Assembly: GCF_900541275.1 (NCBI RefSeq)
Contig: NZ_UQJH01000015.1
Coordinates: 1 to 37,405, forward strand
DNA from: an uncultured Porphyromonas sp.
Lineage (GTDB): Bacteria; Bacteroidota; Bacteroidia; Bacteroidales; Porphyromonadaceae
DNA length: 37,405 nt
Direction: 5' to 3'
Shown piece after piece: positions 1 through 7,528 of the stretch. Position 1 is the first letter of the stretch. Every line of letters begins with the position of its first letter. A model generated the notes under the pieces. The model saw only the letters and a list, made by a program, of their open reading frames with translations, had not been told where the DNA came from and made no database searches. The position numbers were made by a program, and so were the translations under genes.

Positions 1-141
1 AGCTCCCAAAAGATTTATCTCCTTTGTTTGAGTGGCGTTGAGGGGCTTTTGAGCGGGGCTCAAAAGCCCCTCAACGATCATGTGACAAACTTACAGCTAA
101 AGACCGGTGATCCCTCCGGGGCTTAGCCCCTGCGGGATCGG
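1..141. repeat. Contig-terminal repeat, left copy
   Basis: This segment recurs in inverted orientation at 37265-37405 with 4 differences in 141 positions and no indel that I can see. It holds a perfect 18-bp inverted repeat (37-54 with 58-75, loop GGG), then a conserved spacer containing GATCATGTGACAAACTTAC, then a nested hairpin with arms GATCCC/GGGATC at 109-139. The spacer and second hairpin, without the 18-bp palindrome, recur at 33524-33598. I read it as a dispersed chromosomal repeat at which an assembly stopped. Confidence 0.85.
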
Positions 142-208
142 CAGGCTTGTGCTTTAGGAGAGGAGTCTCGCGCCGCAGTTCTCCTTTGCATAGCTGTAAT
201 GCTCTAAT

Positions 209-224
209 GCGCCACCCCTGGCGC
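209..224. repeat. Short hairpin upstream of mnmG
   Basis: GCGCCA and TGGCGC form a 6-bp stem around CCCC, about 50 bases before the mnmG start. There is no T-tract, so the function is unknown. It may end transcription arriving from the left or simply belong to the repeat-rich intergenic DNA. Confidence 0.3.
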
Positions 225-261
225 TGCCGGGATAGGTGTCACGCGACGGCGCAATTCTGCG

Positions 262-269
262 TATCTTTG
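262..269 (+). promoter_or_regulatory. Bacteroidota -7 box of mnmG
   Basis: TATCTTTG matches the TAnnTTTG consensus at all fixed positions and ends 5 nt before the chosen ATG at 275. The transcription start would fall at or next to the start codon, giving a leaderless or nearly leaderless mRNA. The match alone is weak because the motif is common by chance; its position supports it. Confidence 0.6.
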
Positions 270-274
270 TAGGT

Positions 275-2164
275 ATGAGACTATCCTATGACATTATCGT
301 GGTCGGTGCCGGCCATGCCGGCTGTGAGGCGGCCCATGCGGCTGCCCTGCTCGGCTCCCGTACCCTCCTCATCACCATGGATCTTGACAAGATCGCCCAG
401 ATGTCGTGCAACCCCGCTGTGGGGGGCATCGCCAAGGGTCAGATCGTGCGCGAGCTGGATGCCCTCGGCGGTCTGATGGGGGTCATCACCGATAGGTCGT
501 CAATGCAATTTCGGATGCTCAATAGGAGCAAGGGACCTGCGATGTGGAGCCCTCGCTCTCAGAGCGACAGAGGGCGCTTCTCCCACCTCTGGCGGACTTA
601 TCTTGAGCAGACGCCCAACCTCTCCCTTTGGCAGGATGCTGTCGTGCAGCTGCTCCACGAGGGTGGGGAGGGTGGGGCGGTCACCGGCGTAGTCACCGCC
701 ATGGGGCTTAGGATAAGGGCGAGGGCGGTGATCCTCACCAATGGGACCTTCCTCAATGGCCTGATGCACATCGGCAGCGTGAAGATCCCCGGGGGACGCA
801 TCGCCGAGCCGGCCTCGCTCCGCCTCTCGGAGCAGATCACGGGGCTGGGCTTCAGGACCGATCGGATGAAGACCGGCACGCCGATGAGGCTGGATGGTCG
901 GACGATCCACTTTGACCTCTGCGAGCGTCAGGATGGTGAGGAGGGATGGCACCACTTCTCTTTCCTCCCGGAGGTGTCCCGACTGGAGACGCCCCAGAGA
1001 CCCTGCTTCCTGACGGAAACGACGCCTGCCAGCCACGAGGTGTTGCGGTGTCATCTCGACGAGGCACCGCTCTACAATGGCCAGATACACAGCATAGGAC
1101 CGCGCTACTGCCCCAGCATAGAGACGAAGATCGTCACCTTTGCCGGGAAGGATCACCACCCGCTCTTCCTCGAGCCGGAGGGTGCCGACACGACGATGTA
1201 TTACCTCAATGGCTTCAGCAGTTCGCTCCCCATAGAGGTGCAGGAGGAGGCGATCCGGCAGATCCCGGCGCTGCGGGACGCGACGATTATGCGGCCCGGC
1301 TATGCGATCGAGTACGACTTCTTCGACCCGACGCAACTCCACCACACGCTGGAGACGAAGTTGGTCAAGGGGCTCTTCTTTGCCGGTCAGATCAATGGCA
1401 CGACAGGCTACGAGGAGGCGGCAGGGCAGGGCTTCGTCGCCGGGGTCAATGCTCACTTCGCTGCTCAGTCTCTTGCCAAGACCTTTACCCTCGCTCGGGA
1501 CGAGGCCTACATAGGGGTTCTGATCGATGACTTAGTGACGAAGGGGGTGGACGAGCCCTACCGGATGTTTACCAGTCGCTCCGAGTACCGCATCCTCCTA
1601 AGGCAGGACAATGCCGACAGACGACTCACACCCAAGGGGATAGAGCTGGGTACGGTCGACTTGTGTCGTGAGAGGCGACTGGAGGCGAAGCTGGCGCTGA
1701 TCGATCGCTTTGAGGAGCTGCTGAGGGACACTTCCGTAGCCGAAACGCCCGACCTCGTGGCATACTTCGAGCGGGTAGGGGAGACGCCGCTGAGGCATTC
1801 GCAGAGGCTCCGTGAGGTGATCCTTCGCCCCCGTATCACGCTGGATGGACTGGTCCCCTTTGTCCCACAGCTGGCGAACTTCTTAGAGCAGGGTCAGCTG
1901 GCGGAGGAGGTGAAGGAGACCATCGAGGTGGAGGTGAAGTATGCCGGCTACATTGCCCGCGAGCATCAGGCTGCCGAGAATGCTCGCCACTTAGAGGATA
2001 TCCGCATCGCCGGTCACTTTGACTACCTCTCCATACAGTCGCTCTCGACCGAGGCTCGTCAGAAGCTCGACCGGATCCGCCCGGCGACCATCGGTCAGGC
2101 CTCCCGCATCCCCGGCATCAGCCCCTCGGATATCAATATCCTCCTGATACTCATGGGACGATAG
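275..2164 (+). CDS. mnmG: tRNA uridine-5-carboxymethylaminomethyl modification enzyme MnmG (GidA)
   Basis: FAD-dependent protein that, with MnmE, installs the (carboxymethyl)aminomethyl group at C5 of the wobble uridine of certain tRNAs in the cytoplasm. The N-terminus has the dinucleotide-binding motif VGAGHAGCEAA, followed by the family block NPAVGGIAKGQIVRELDALG and then DRMKTGTPMRLD. The C-terminal helical region with KYAGYI is present. The length of 629 aa is usual for the family. I chose ATG 275 rather than 236 because homology begins at this MRLSYDIIVVGAG and a promoter box lies just before it, so 13 upstream codons are probably not translated. uvrC follows after 25 bases that contain a parS-like site. 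In many bacteria mnmG lies near the replication origin, which fits those sites. Confidence 0.97.
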   Translation: MRLSYDIIVVGAGHAGCEAAHAAALLGSRTLLITMDLDKIAQMSCNPAVGGIAKGQIVRELDALGGLMGVITDRSSMQFRMLNRSKGPAMWSPRSQSDRGRFSHLWRTYLEQTPNLSLWQDAVVQLLHEGGEGGAVTGVVTAMGLRIRARAVILTNGTFLNGLMHIGSVKIPGGRIAEPASLRLSEQITGLGFRTDRMKTGTPMRLDGRTIHFDLCERQDGEEGWHHFSFLPEVSRLETPQRPCFLTETTPASHEVLRCHLDEAPLYNGQIHSIGPRYCPSIETKIVTFAGKDHHPLFLEPEGADTTMYYLNGFSSSLPIEVQEEAIRQIPALRDATIMRPGYAIEYDFFDPTQLHHTLETKLVKGLFFAGQINGTTGYEEAAGQGFVAGVNAHFAAQSLAKTFTLARDEAYIGVLIDDLVTKGVDEPYRMFTSRSEYRILLRQDNADRRLTPKGIELGTVDLCRERRLEAKLALIDRFEELLRDTSVAETPDLVAYFERVGETPLRHSQRLREVILRPRITLDGLVPFVPQLANFLEQGQLAEEVKETIEVEVKYAGYIAREHQAAENARHLEDIRIAGHFDYLSIQSLSTEARQKLDRIRPATIGQASRIPGISPSDINILLILMGR

Positions 2165-2171
2165 CCCTCTT

Positions 2172-2187
2172 TGTTTCACGTGGAACG
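2172..2187 (-). promoter_or_regulatory. parS-like ParB-binding site 1 (mnmG-uvrC gap)
   Basis: Read on the minus strand this is CGTTCCACGTGAAACA, 15 of 16 to the widespread parS consensus tGTTnCACGTGAAACa. It is identical to site 3 at 7338-7353. It occupies almost the entire 25-base mnmG-uvrC gap and ends 2 bases before the uvrC ATG, so bound ParB could affect uvrC expression. Confidence 0.75.
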
Positions 2188-2189
2188 CT

Positions 2190-4019
2190 ATGCTGATAGC
2201 CAAGAAAGACATACGCAACAGCCTATCCGTGATCCCCGAGTCGCCCGGAGTCTACATCTACCGCGACAAGGAGGATAAGGTGCTCTACGTCGGTAAGGCA
2301 AAAAATCTCCGCAAGCGGGTGGGGCAGTACTTCCAGCGCGAGTCGGATCGACCCAACGCTCGGGCGATGCTGCGCGTCTTTGAGACCGTGGAGTATATCG
2401 TGGTCCAGACGGAGACTGATGCGCTCTTGCTTGAGAATAACCTCATCAAGACGCACCAGCCACCCTACAATATCATGCTCAAGCATGGTAATTTCTACCC
2501 CTACATCTACGTCACGAGGGAGCGCTTCCCACGCTTTGGGACCACACACAAGCCTCAGCCGGGTGGCAGCACGGAGTACTATGGGCCCTATCCCAATAAG
2601 TCGATGGCCTATCAGCTGGTCCAGCTCTTTCGCCGGCTCTACAAGTTTCGCACCTGCTCTTTTAACCTTTCTCCGGAGAATATCGAGAGGGGAAAATTCC
2701 GGGTCTGCCTGAAGTACCACATCGGCCGCTGCAAGGGGCCTTGCGAAGGTCTGCAGACGGAGGAGGACTACGACAGGGACGTCCGGGCGGCTAAGGAGAT
2801 CCTGCGAGGGCATATCACGGAGGTGAAGCGGGATATCAAGGAGGTGATGGCAAGAGCATCTGAGGAGCTGGACTTTGAGACCGCCCTGCAGATGCAGAAT
2901 ATGCTCTACACGCTGGAGAACTACCAGGGGAAAAGCACCATCATGAGCAACGTCATCGGTGATGCGCTGGTGGCCACCTATGGCTCCTCGAGGCGCTCCT
3001 TCTTCGTCAATTACCTCCTGACGCGGGACGGGCGGATCATCTCGGGGCGAACCATGGAGTACCGTCGAGGGATAGAGGAGGAGGATGTGGAGCTCTTTGC
3101 CTCCGTTCTGAAGGACTTGCTCGATACGCTGTCGCTTGAGGGCACCCGCGAGCTCATTCTCCCCCTCATGCCGGAGTACCTCGACCTCTCTGCCTATCGC
3201 GTCACGATCCCTCAGAGGGGCGACCGAAAGCATATCCTCGACCTGAGCCAGCACAATGTGGATCAGTTCATCAAGGATAAGGACCTGCAGGCGGAGAAGC
3301 TCAACCCCGCCCAGCACAATATGCAGATCCTGCGAGACCTGCAGAGCTCGGTCGGTCTGCCTAAGCTTCCCTGGCACGTGGAGTGCTTCGATAACTCCAA
3401 TATCCAAGGAGCGGAGCCGGTGGCTGCCTGTGTCGTCTTTAAGGGCGGTGTCCCCTCCAAGAAGGACTACCGACTCTTCCACATCAAGACGGTCGAGGGA
3501 CCGGACGACTACGCCTCGATGCACGAGGTGGTGGTGCGTCGCTACAGCCGCCTGCGTGACGAGGGGGAGGAGCTCCCCGACCTCATCATCACCGATGGTG
3601 GCAAGGGACAGATGGGGGTGGTGCGAAAGGCGCTTGACGAGGTGGGGGTAGAGATACCGATCCTCGGTCTCGCCAAGGACGACCGCCACCGAACGAGCGA
3701 GGTGCTCTATGGAGATCCGCCTCAGGTGATCGGCATCATGCAGCGGGGGCAGGTCTTTCACCTCTTAGAGAGGATACAGAATGAGGTGCACCGCTTCGCG
3801 ATCACCTTCCACCGAAATGTCCATGCTAAGAAGTCGATCTCCTCTGAGCTCGACGCTATTGCAGGTATCGGTTCTGCTACTCAGAAGAAGCTGATCCGTA
3901 CCTTCAAGTCAGTGAAGCGGATCCGCGAGTCAGTCTCTCTGGACGAACTGACAGAAGCTATTGGTCCTGCCAAGGCCCGCCTCGTCTGGGACTACTTTCA
4001 CCCCGACAGCGAGGCCTGA
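2190..4019 (+). CDS. uvrC: Excinuclease ABC subunit C (UvrC)
   Basis: Nuclease of nucleotide excision repair that makes both incisions around a UvrB-bound lesion. The N-terminal GIY-YIG domain (about residues 14-95) reads GVYIYRDKEDKVLYVGKAKN. A UVR motif for UvrB contact lies near 200-235. The RNase H-like C-terminal nuclease shows ECFDNSN and ITDGGKGQ acidic motifs and FHRN, and helix-hairpin-helix motifs (AIAGIGSATQKKL, AIGPAKA) close the protein. Its 609 aa match the family. The start is fixed by the short gap after mnmG and by the conserved IPESPGVYIY soon after it. The two may be cotranscribed; dtd downstream has its own promoter. Confidence 0.97.
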   Translation: MLIAKKDIRNSLSVIPESPGVYIYRDKEDKVLYVGKAKNLRKRVGQYFQRESDRPNARAMLRVFETVEYIVVQTETDALLLENNLIKTHQPPYNIMLKHGNFYPYIYVTRERFPRFGTTHKPQPGGSTEYYGPYPNKSMAYQLVQLFRRLYKFRTCSFNLSPENIERGKFRVCLKYHIGRCKGPCEGLQTEEDYDRDVRAAKEILRGHITEVKRDIKEVMARASEELDFETALQMQNMLYTLENYQGKSTIMSNVIGDALVATYGSSRRSFFVNYLLTRDGRIISGRTMEYRRGIEEEDVELFASVLKDLLDTLSLEGTRELILPLMPEYLDLSAYRVTIPQRGDRKHILDLSQHNVDQFIKDKDLQAEKLNPAQHNMQILRDLQSSVGLPKLPWHVECFDNSNIQGAEPVAACVVFKGGVPSKKDYRLFHIKTVEGPDDYASMHEVVVRRYSRLRDEGEELPDLIITDGGKGQMGVVRKALDEVGVEIPILGLAKDDRHRTSEVLYGDPPQVIGIMQRGQVFHLLERIQNEVHRFAITFHRNVHAKKSISSELDAIAGIGSATQKKLIRTFKSVKRIRESVSLDELTEAIGPAKARLVWDYFHPDSEA

Positions 4020-4095
4020 CGCCCTGTCAGCACGCCTGGGCTACACTGCTTTTTGGTTTCTCCTCCGTGCCGACCTCTTATTTCTCCTAAAGTGG

Positions 4096-4103
4096 TATCT
4101 TTG
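4096..4103 (+). promoter_or_regulatory. Bacteroidota -7 box of dtd
   Basis: TATCTTTG ends only 4 nt before the dtd ATG at 4108, the same arrangement as at mnmG and aroA. It predicts a leaderless message and supports this internal start over the upstream in-frame ATG at 3961. Confidence 0.6.
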
Positions 4104-4107
4104 GTCT

Positions 4108-4557
4108 ATGAGAGCAGTTATTCAGCGTGTGAGCGAGGCGTCCGTGACGGTCGATGGGTCTTTGGTCTCGTCGATCGGTCCCGGGATGCTGGTTTTACAG
4201 GGAGTGGAGGTGGGCGACACAGCCGAGGATATGGACTACTTAGTCCGCAAGATCATTGCCCTCCGCATCTTTGATGACGAGGAGGGGGTGATGAATAAGG
4301 ACATCAAGTCCATCGGTGGGAATATCCTGCTGGTCAGCCAATTTACCCTCCTTGCATCAACAAAGAAGGGCAACAGACCCTCCTACATCCATGCTGCCAA
4401 GGGACCCGAGGCAGAGCCACTCTACGACCTTATGGCGCAGGCTCTCTCCGATGAGCTCGGGTCGGAGGTGAAGAAGGGGATCTTCGGGGCCGATATGAAG
4501 GTCCGGCTACTCAACGATGGTCCTGTGACCATTTGCATAGATTCGCGAAACAGATGA
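4108..4557 (+). CDS. dtd: D-aminoacyl-tRNA deacylase (Dtd)
   Basis: Hydrolyses D-amino acids (and glycine) wrongly charged to tRNA, a cytoplasmic proofreading step. Both family signatures are visible: SQFTLLAS in the middle and NDGPVTI (NxGPVT, the cross-subunit Gly-cisPro motif) at the C-terminus. The length of 149 aa is standard. The start MRAVIQRVSEASV is the conserved beginning of the family; the open frame extends upstream to 3961 but that part overlaps uvrC and is not Dtd-like. The stop TGA overlaps the next ATG in an ATGA junction, so the following pyrophosphohydrolase is probably translationally coupled. Confidence 0.96.
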   Translation: MRAVIQRVSEASVTVDGSLVSSIGPGMLVLQGVEVGDTAEDMDYLVRKIIALRIFDDEEGVMNKDIKSIGGNILLVSQFTLLASTKKGNRPSYIHAAKGPEAEPLYDLMAQALSDELGSEVKKGIFGADMKVRLLNDGPVTICIDSRNR

Positions 4558-4916
4558 CCGACACACCCAGCCCCACACTTAGAGAGGTCCAGACCATAGT
4601 AGACCGGTGGATCCGCGACTACGGGGTCCGGTACTTCTCGCCTCTCACCAATATGGCGCAGCTCACGGAGGAGGTGGGCGAGGTGGCTCGCATTATCGCT
4701 CGAACCTATGGGGATCAGAGTGCGAAGTCCACGGACGACCTCTCCAAGGAGCATCTGGCAGACGAACTCGCTGATGTCCTCTGGGTCCTCGCCTGCATTG
4801 CCAATCAGACCGATTGCGATCTTACGGAGGCCCTTGAGAGGAATATAGCGAAGAAGACAGCTCGCGACAAATTCAGACATTTATCCAATCCCAAATTATA
4901 CAACCATGAGTCATAA
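4554..4916 (+). CDS. MazG-like nucleotide pyrophosphohydrolase
   Basis: Small all-alpha NTP pyrophosphohydrolase, expected to hydrolyse a (d)NTP to the monophosphate and pyrophosphate with Mg2+. The metal-binding pattern EExxE...ExxD appears as LTEEVGEVARII and then ELADVLWVLACIA about 30 residues later. The protein is 120 aa, typical of single-domain members. I chose ATG 4554 because it overlaps the dtd stop as ATGA; an in-frame ATG at 4533 inside dtd is possible but less likely. The last 11 bases overlap deoC, so dtd, this gene and deoC look like one operon. The location next to Dtd and DeoC fits nucleotide and aminoacyl-tRNA quality control, but the substrate cannot be read from sequence. 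Confidence 0.9.
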   Translation: MTDTPSPTLREVQTIVDRWIRDYGVRYFSPLTNMAQLTEEVGEVARIIARTYGDQSAKSTDDLSKEHLADELADVLWVLACIANQTDCDLTEALERNIAKKTARDKFRHLSNPKLYNHES

Positions 4917-5805
4917 TCACCACGATAACGACTTCTTCCCCTCACAGGATAAGTACAGTGAGGCCTTCGGAAAGTTTACCTTTGACCTCAGTATGGAGGA
5001 GGTGACGGCCAAGGTGCAGGAGTGTGTCGACAAGCACTATAAGGAACTTGATACCAGAGATAATATCAACCTTATCCACAGTATGATTGACCTCACCTCG
5101 CTTACCTCTGAGGACAGCGAGGATAAGATCTATAAGCTGACTCAGCAGGTCAATAAGCTGGATGACGACCACCCTGACATTACCCCTGTGGCGAGTATCT
5201 GTGTCTATCCTAACTTTGCTCAAGTGATCAAAGAAAACCTAACCGTCGAGCAGTGCCACATCACCTGCGTGGCAGGTGGCTTTCCCTCGTCGCAGACCTT
5301 CCCCGAGATCAAGGTGGCTGAGATCGCCCTGGCGATCCACGATGGGGCGGAGGAGATCGACATTGTACTCCCGGTCGGTGCCTTCCTCGCCGGTGACTAC
5401 GAGACCGTCAGTGACCAGCTGCAGGAGCAGCGACAGGCCGCCAAGGATGTGATCCTAAAGGTGATCCTCGAGACCGGTGCCCTCCAGACTCCCGAGAATA
5501 TCGTCAAGGCGTCCATCCTCGCTCTTTTCTGTGATGCAGACTTCATTAAGACCTCTACCGGTAAGGGGTACCCCGGTGCCACGCCCGAGGCGATCTACAT
5601 TATGGCCTCCATCGTCAAGCAGTACTACGATCAGTTTGGTCTCAAGAGAGGGATCAAGGCCGCCGGTGGCGTGCGTACGACGGAGGAGGCGCTCAAGTAC
5701 CTCTGTATCCTCAAGGAGGTGCTGGGCGACGAGTGGCTGACCCCCGACCTCTTCCGCTTTGGTGCCACCTCCCTGGAGGCGGACACGCTCAAGCATCTCC
5801 TCTGA
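4906..5805 (+). CDS. deoC: Deoxyribose-phosphate aldolase (DeoC)
   Basis: Class I aldolase that splits 2-deoxy-D-ribose 5-phosphate into glyceraldehyde 3-phosphate and acetaldehyde in deoxynucleoside catabolism. The Schiff-base lysine motif DFIKTSTGKGYPGATPEA and the second active-site lysine motif GIKAAGGVRT are intact, and KVILETG precedes them. At 299 aa it is of the longer, E. coli-like type with an extra N-terminal segment beginning MSHNHHDND. The start overlaps the end of the preceding pyrophosphohydrolase by 11 bases, consistent with coupling. A strong terminator follows 17 bases after the stop and closes the operon. Confidence 0.95.
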   Translation: MSHNHHDNDFFPSQDKYSEAFGKFTFDLSMEEVTAKVQECVDKHYKELDTRDNINLIHSMIDLTSLTSEDSEDKIYKLTQQVNKLDDDHPDITPVASICVYPNFAQVIKENLTVEQCHITCVAGGFPSSQTFPEIKVAEIALAIHDGAEEIDIVLPVGAFLAGDYETVSDQLQEQRQAAKDVILKVILETGALQTPENIVKASILALFCDADFIKTSTGKGYPGATPEAIYIMASIVKQYYDQFGLKRGIKAAGGVRTTEEALKYLCILKEVLGDEWLTPDLFRFGATSLEADTLKHLL

Positions 5806-5822
5806 TCGGAAGTTATTAATCT

Positions 5823-5867
5823 AAAAGGTCCACAGGCTGCGTTTCGGCAGCTTTGTGGACCTTTTTT
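5823..5867 (+). terminator. Intrinsic terminator after deoC
   Basis: AAAAGGTCCACA pairs with TGTGGACCTTTT, with an inner CTGC/GCAG stem around a short loop, and a run of six T follows. The A-run before the stem would let it work on the other strand too, but no minus-strand gene is nearby. Confidence 0.85.
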
Positions 5868-5908
5868 ATGTCCTCAGACGCTACTTCCTAAATACCTGTC
5901 GCTTGCGC

Positions 5909-5934
5909 CGTCCGACCCGTCCGACCCGTCCGAT
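5909..5934. repeat. Three-fold GTCCGACCC short repeat
   Basis: GTCCGA is repeated three times at 9-base spacing. A second three-unit copy is at 34305-34330, a shorter one at 33500-33515 and a reverse-complement relative at 37203-37220, all intergenic. In the 34.3-kb copy the flanks CTGTTGCGC and GTGCGACAG can pair, so it may sit in the loop of a larger stem. Confidence 0.6.
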
Positions 5935-6056
5935 TAGGTGTCGCACTGCTTGAGTAGGCGGCTACCGGCGCAATGCCCTTGCGTGGTCTTCGGTATGGGT
6001 GATTTCTGCTCGGCGAACCGCCTGGGGTCGGAAGGGTAGGGGAGGGGCTTCTGTAC

Positions 6057-6112
6057 ATCGGTCACCGCTTCGCGGATGACCGATGCCTATGGAGCGAGCA
6101 CCCTTCGGGTGC
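6057..6112. repeat. Two-hairpin repeat module, copy 1
   Basis: ATCGGTC and GACCGAT enclose an inner CCGC-TTC-GCGG hairpin. After the linker GCCTATGGAGCGA comes a second hairpin, GCACCC-TTC-GGGTGC. The same outer arms and linker recur at 33404-33465 but with different inner and second hairpin arms that still pair. Confidence 0.7.
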
Positions 6113-6221
6113 CTCCCGTATACCCCCCTTTGTATATGATTACCCTAATGCCTAAATGCGTTAGCCCCGTATCTAATGTGAAGAGGACCCTTCTATCCAA
6201 GGATGGGACGGGACTTTCTGC

Positions 6222-6229
6222 TATATTTG
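6222..6229 (+). promoter_or_regulatory. Bacteroidota -7 box of aroA
   Basis: TATATTTG matches TAnnTTTG and ends 5 nt before ATG 6235, again suggesting a leaderless transcript and supporting this start. Confidence 0.55.
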
Positions 6230-6234
6230 TGACT

Positions 6235-7524
6235 ATGAAGTTGCTCACGAAAACGGCTTTTGCCTCGTCTATTGAGGTAAACCTCCCTCTGTCGAAGAGT
6301 GAGGGCATTCGTGCGTTGATCTCCTGCTACCTCCTTCGGCGGGGTAGGGGAGTTACTCAGATGCCCCATAGTGATCTCTTGGGTACCGATGCCCCGGAGG
6401 ACCTCTACGCTATGTACGATGGTCTACAGGCACTTCTCTCGGGACACTCTGATATTACCCTCACCGCCTCTGCGAGTGTCGCACGGTTCCTCTTGGCACT
6501 TGCTGCTGCAGAGCGTCGTCAGACTACCTTTCACCTCACCGATCCTCAGTTGCTCCGACGCCCTATGGGTCCACTCATCGACTATCTGCGTAGTTGTGGT
6601 GTCACGATCGACCAGACGGATGACCGGTGGGTGGTCGACGCACAACGTCAGGTTGTTCCACGTGAAACAGAGATAGACGCAAGAGCATGGGAGTCAAGTC
6701 AATTTATCTCTGCGATAATCTATTTTGCGGTGGCTCAAAACTACCCTGTGAGTATCCGGAGACAGCATTCTGATCCCAGCTCAAGGTATATCGCCTTGAC
6801 GATCGACCACCTGAGTCAGATCGGTGTAGATCTCACTTGGGAAGCGGATCGGATCAAGTTTGAGCCTGGTCGGAAGATAGGTTTGACTTCTCTTGATTCT
6901 TATGATCTGACTCTCCCTGCCGATTACTCATCCGCTGCCTCTTGGCTGGAACTGCAAGCCTTACATCCGGAGATCCAAATATTAGTTTTGAAGGGGCTGG
7001 ATCCTAATTCATCCCATCCGGATGCTTGTGTGCTTGACTTTTTTGGACCATTTCTGGATGTCGTTACGAGTGATCACTCTGTGCGACTGATCCGACGTCT
7101 TGAACCGACTGAGGTAGACCAGCCGCTCAATCTTGACTTGTCTCAGAATCCTGACCTCTTCCCCGCTCTCTTTGCCACAGTAATTGGCGTAGGAGTGCCT
7201 GCCACTTTTACGGGACTATCCTCACTGGTCTACAAGGAGTCGGATCGCCTCAGCGCTTCGCTCTCTATCGCTCACTCGCTGGGATGGTCCGGTGAGGCGT
7301 TTGTCTCTCACTCCCCTGACAGCGTTACCTATACGGGCGTTCCACGTGAAACAATTCCCGGTAGTGTGACGCCCGATCATAGAGGGGATCACCGCCTCGC
7401 TATGGCCTTTGGCGTCCTTGCTACCGCACTGGAGAGGACGCAGGTGATGATACCGGATGATGTCGCCGTGACGGTACGGAGTTATCCCCACTTTTTTACC
7501 GACCTTTGCAGGCAAGCCCGTTGA
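6235..7524 (+). CDS. aroA: 3-phosphoshikimate 1-carboxyvinyltransferase (EPSP synthase), divergent
   Basis: Transfers the enolpyruvyl group of PEP to shikimate 3-phosphate, the sixth shikimate-pathway step. Of 429 aa, the N-terminal LPLSKSEGIR keeps the K-S and R positions of the usual SKSxSNR, SSQFISAI matches the substrate loop, NPDLFPALFA the catalytic aspartate region, and LVYKESDRLSA and GDHRLAMAF the KESDR and DHRxAM motifs. The usual GTxMR loop near residue 80 reads SASVAR, so the PEP-side loop is divergent while the arginine remains. Two parS-like sites lie inside the gene, each encoding Val-Pro-Arg-Glu-Thr in the same frame (residues 141-145 and 369-373). The lipoprotein gene begins 4 bases after the stop. 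ATG 6235 was chosen from homology and promoter position. Confidence 0.9.
   Translation: MKLLTKTAFASSIEVNLPLSKSEGIRALISCYLLRRGRGVTQMPHSDLLGTDAPEDLYAMYDGLQALLSGHSDITLTASASVARFLLALAAAERRQTTFHLTDPQLLRRPMGPLIDYLRSCGVTIDQTDDRWVVDAQRQVVPRETEIDARAWESSQFISAIIYFAVAQNYPVSIRRQHSDPSSRYIALTIDHLSQIGVDLTWEADRIKFEPGRKIGLTSLDSYDLTLPADYSSAASWLELQALHPEIQILVLKGLDPNSSHPDACVLDFFGPFLDVVTSDHSVRLIRRLEPTEVDQPLNLDLSQNPDLFPALFATVIGVGVPATFTGLSSLVYKESDRLSASLSIAHSLGWSGEAFVSHSPDSVTYTGVPRETIPGSVTPDHRGDHRLAMAFGVLATALERTQVMIPDDVAVTVRSYPHFFTDLCRQAR
6654..6669 (+). promoter_or_regulatory. parS-like ParB-binding site 2 (inside aroA)
   Basis: TGTTCCACGTGAAACA matches the widespread parS consensus tGTTnCACGTGAAACa at every specified position. 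It encodes V-P-R-E-T of AroA with codons gaa and aca, unlike the G/C-ending codons that dominate in this region. Confidence 0.85.
7338..7353 (+). promoter_or_regulatory. parS-like ParB-binding site 3 (inside aroA)
   Basis: CGTTCCACGTGAAACA matches the parS consensus except for its first base and equals site 1 read on the minus strand. It lies 684 bases after site 2 and encodes a second V-P-R-E-T. Confidence 0.8.
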
Positions 7525-7528
7525 ACTT

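Larger units (their letters stand above)
5868..6221. other. Repeat-containing gap between deoC and aroA
   Basis: No convincing gene is seen. An open frame runs from 6076 into aroA but has no family similarity before 6235. The gap holds a triple GTCCGACCC repeat (5909-5934) and a two-hairpin module (6057-6112), both recurring near 33.4-34.3 kb. The aroA promoter box lies at its right edge. Confidence 0.7.

Noticed and set aside
2223..3761. 512-codon open frame on the minus strand inside uvrC
   Set aside because: Antiparallel shadow of uvrC caused by G/C-ending codons; low-complexity Leu/Val/Asp/His-rich composition and no family motifs.
5072..5080. Perfect DnaA box TTATCCACA
   Set aside because: A single site inside deoC. 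A 9-base motif is expected by chance about once in 130 kb counting both strands, so one copy in 37 kb is not evidence for oriC.
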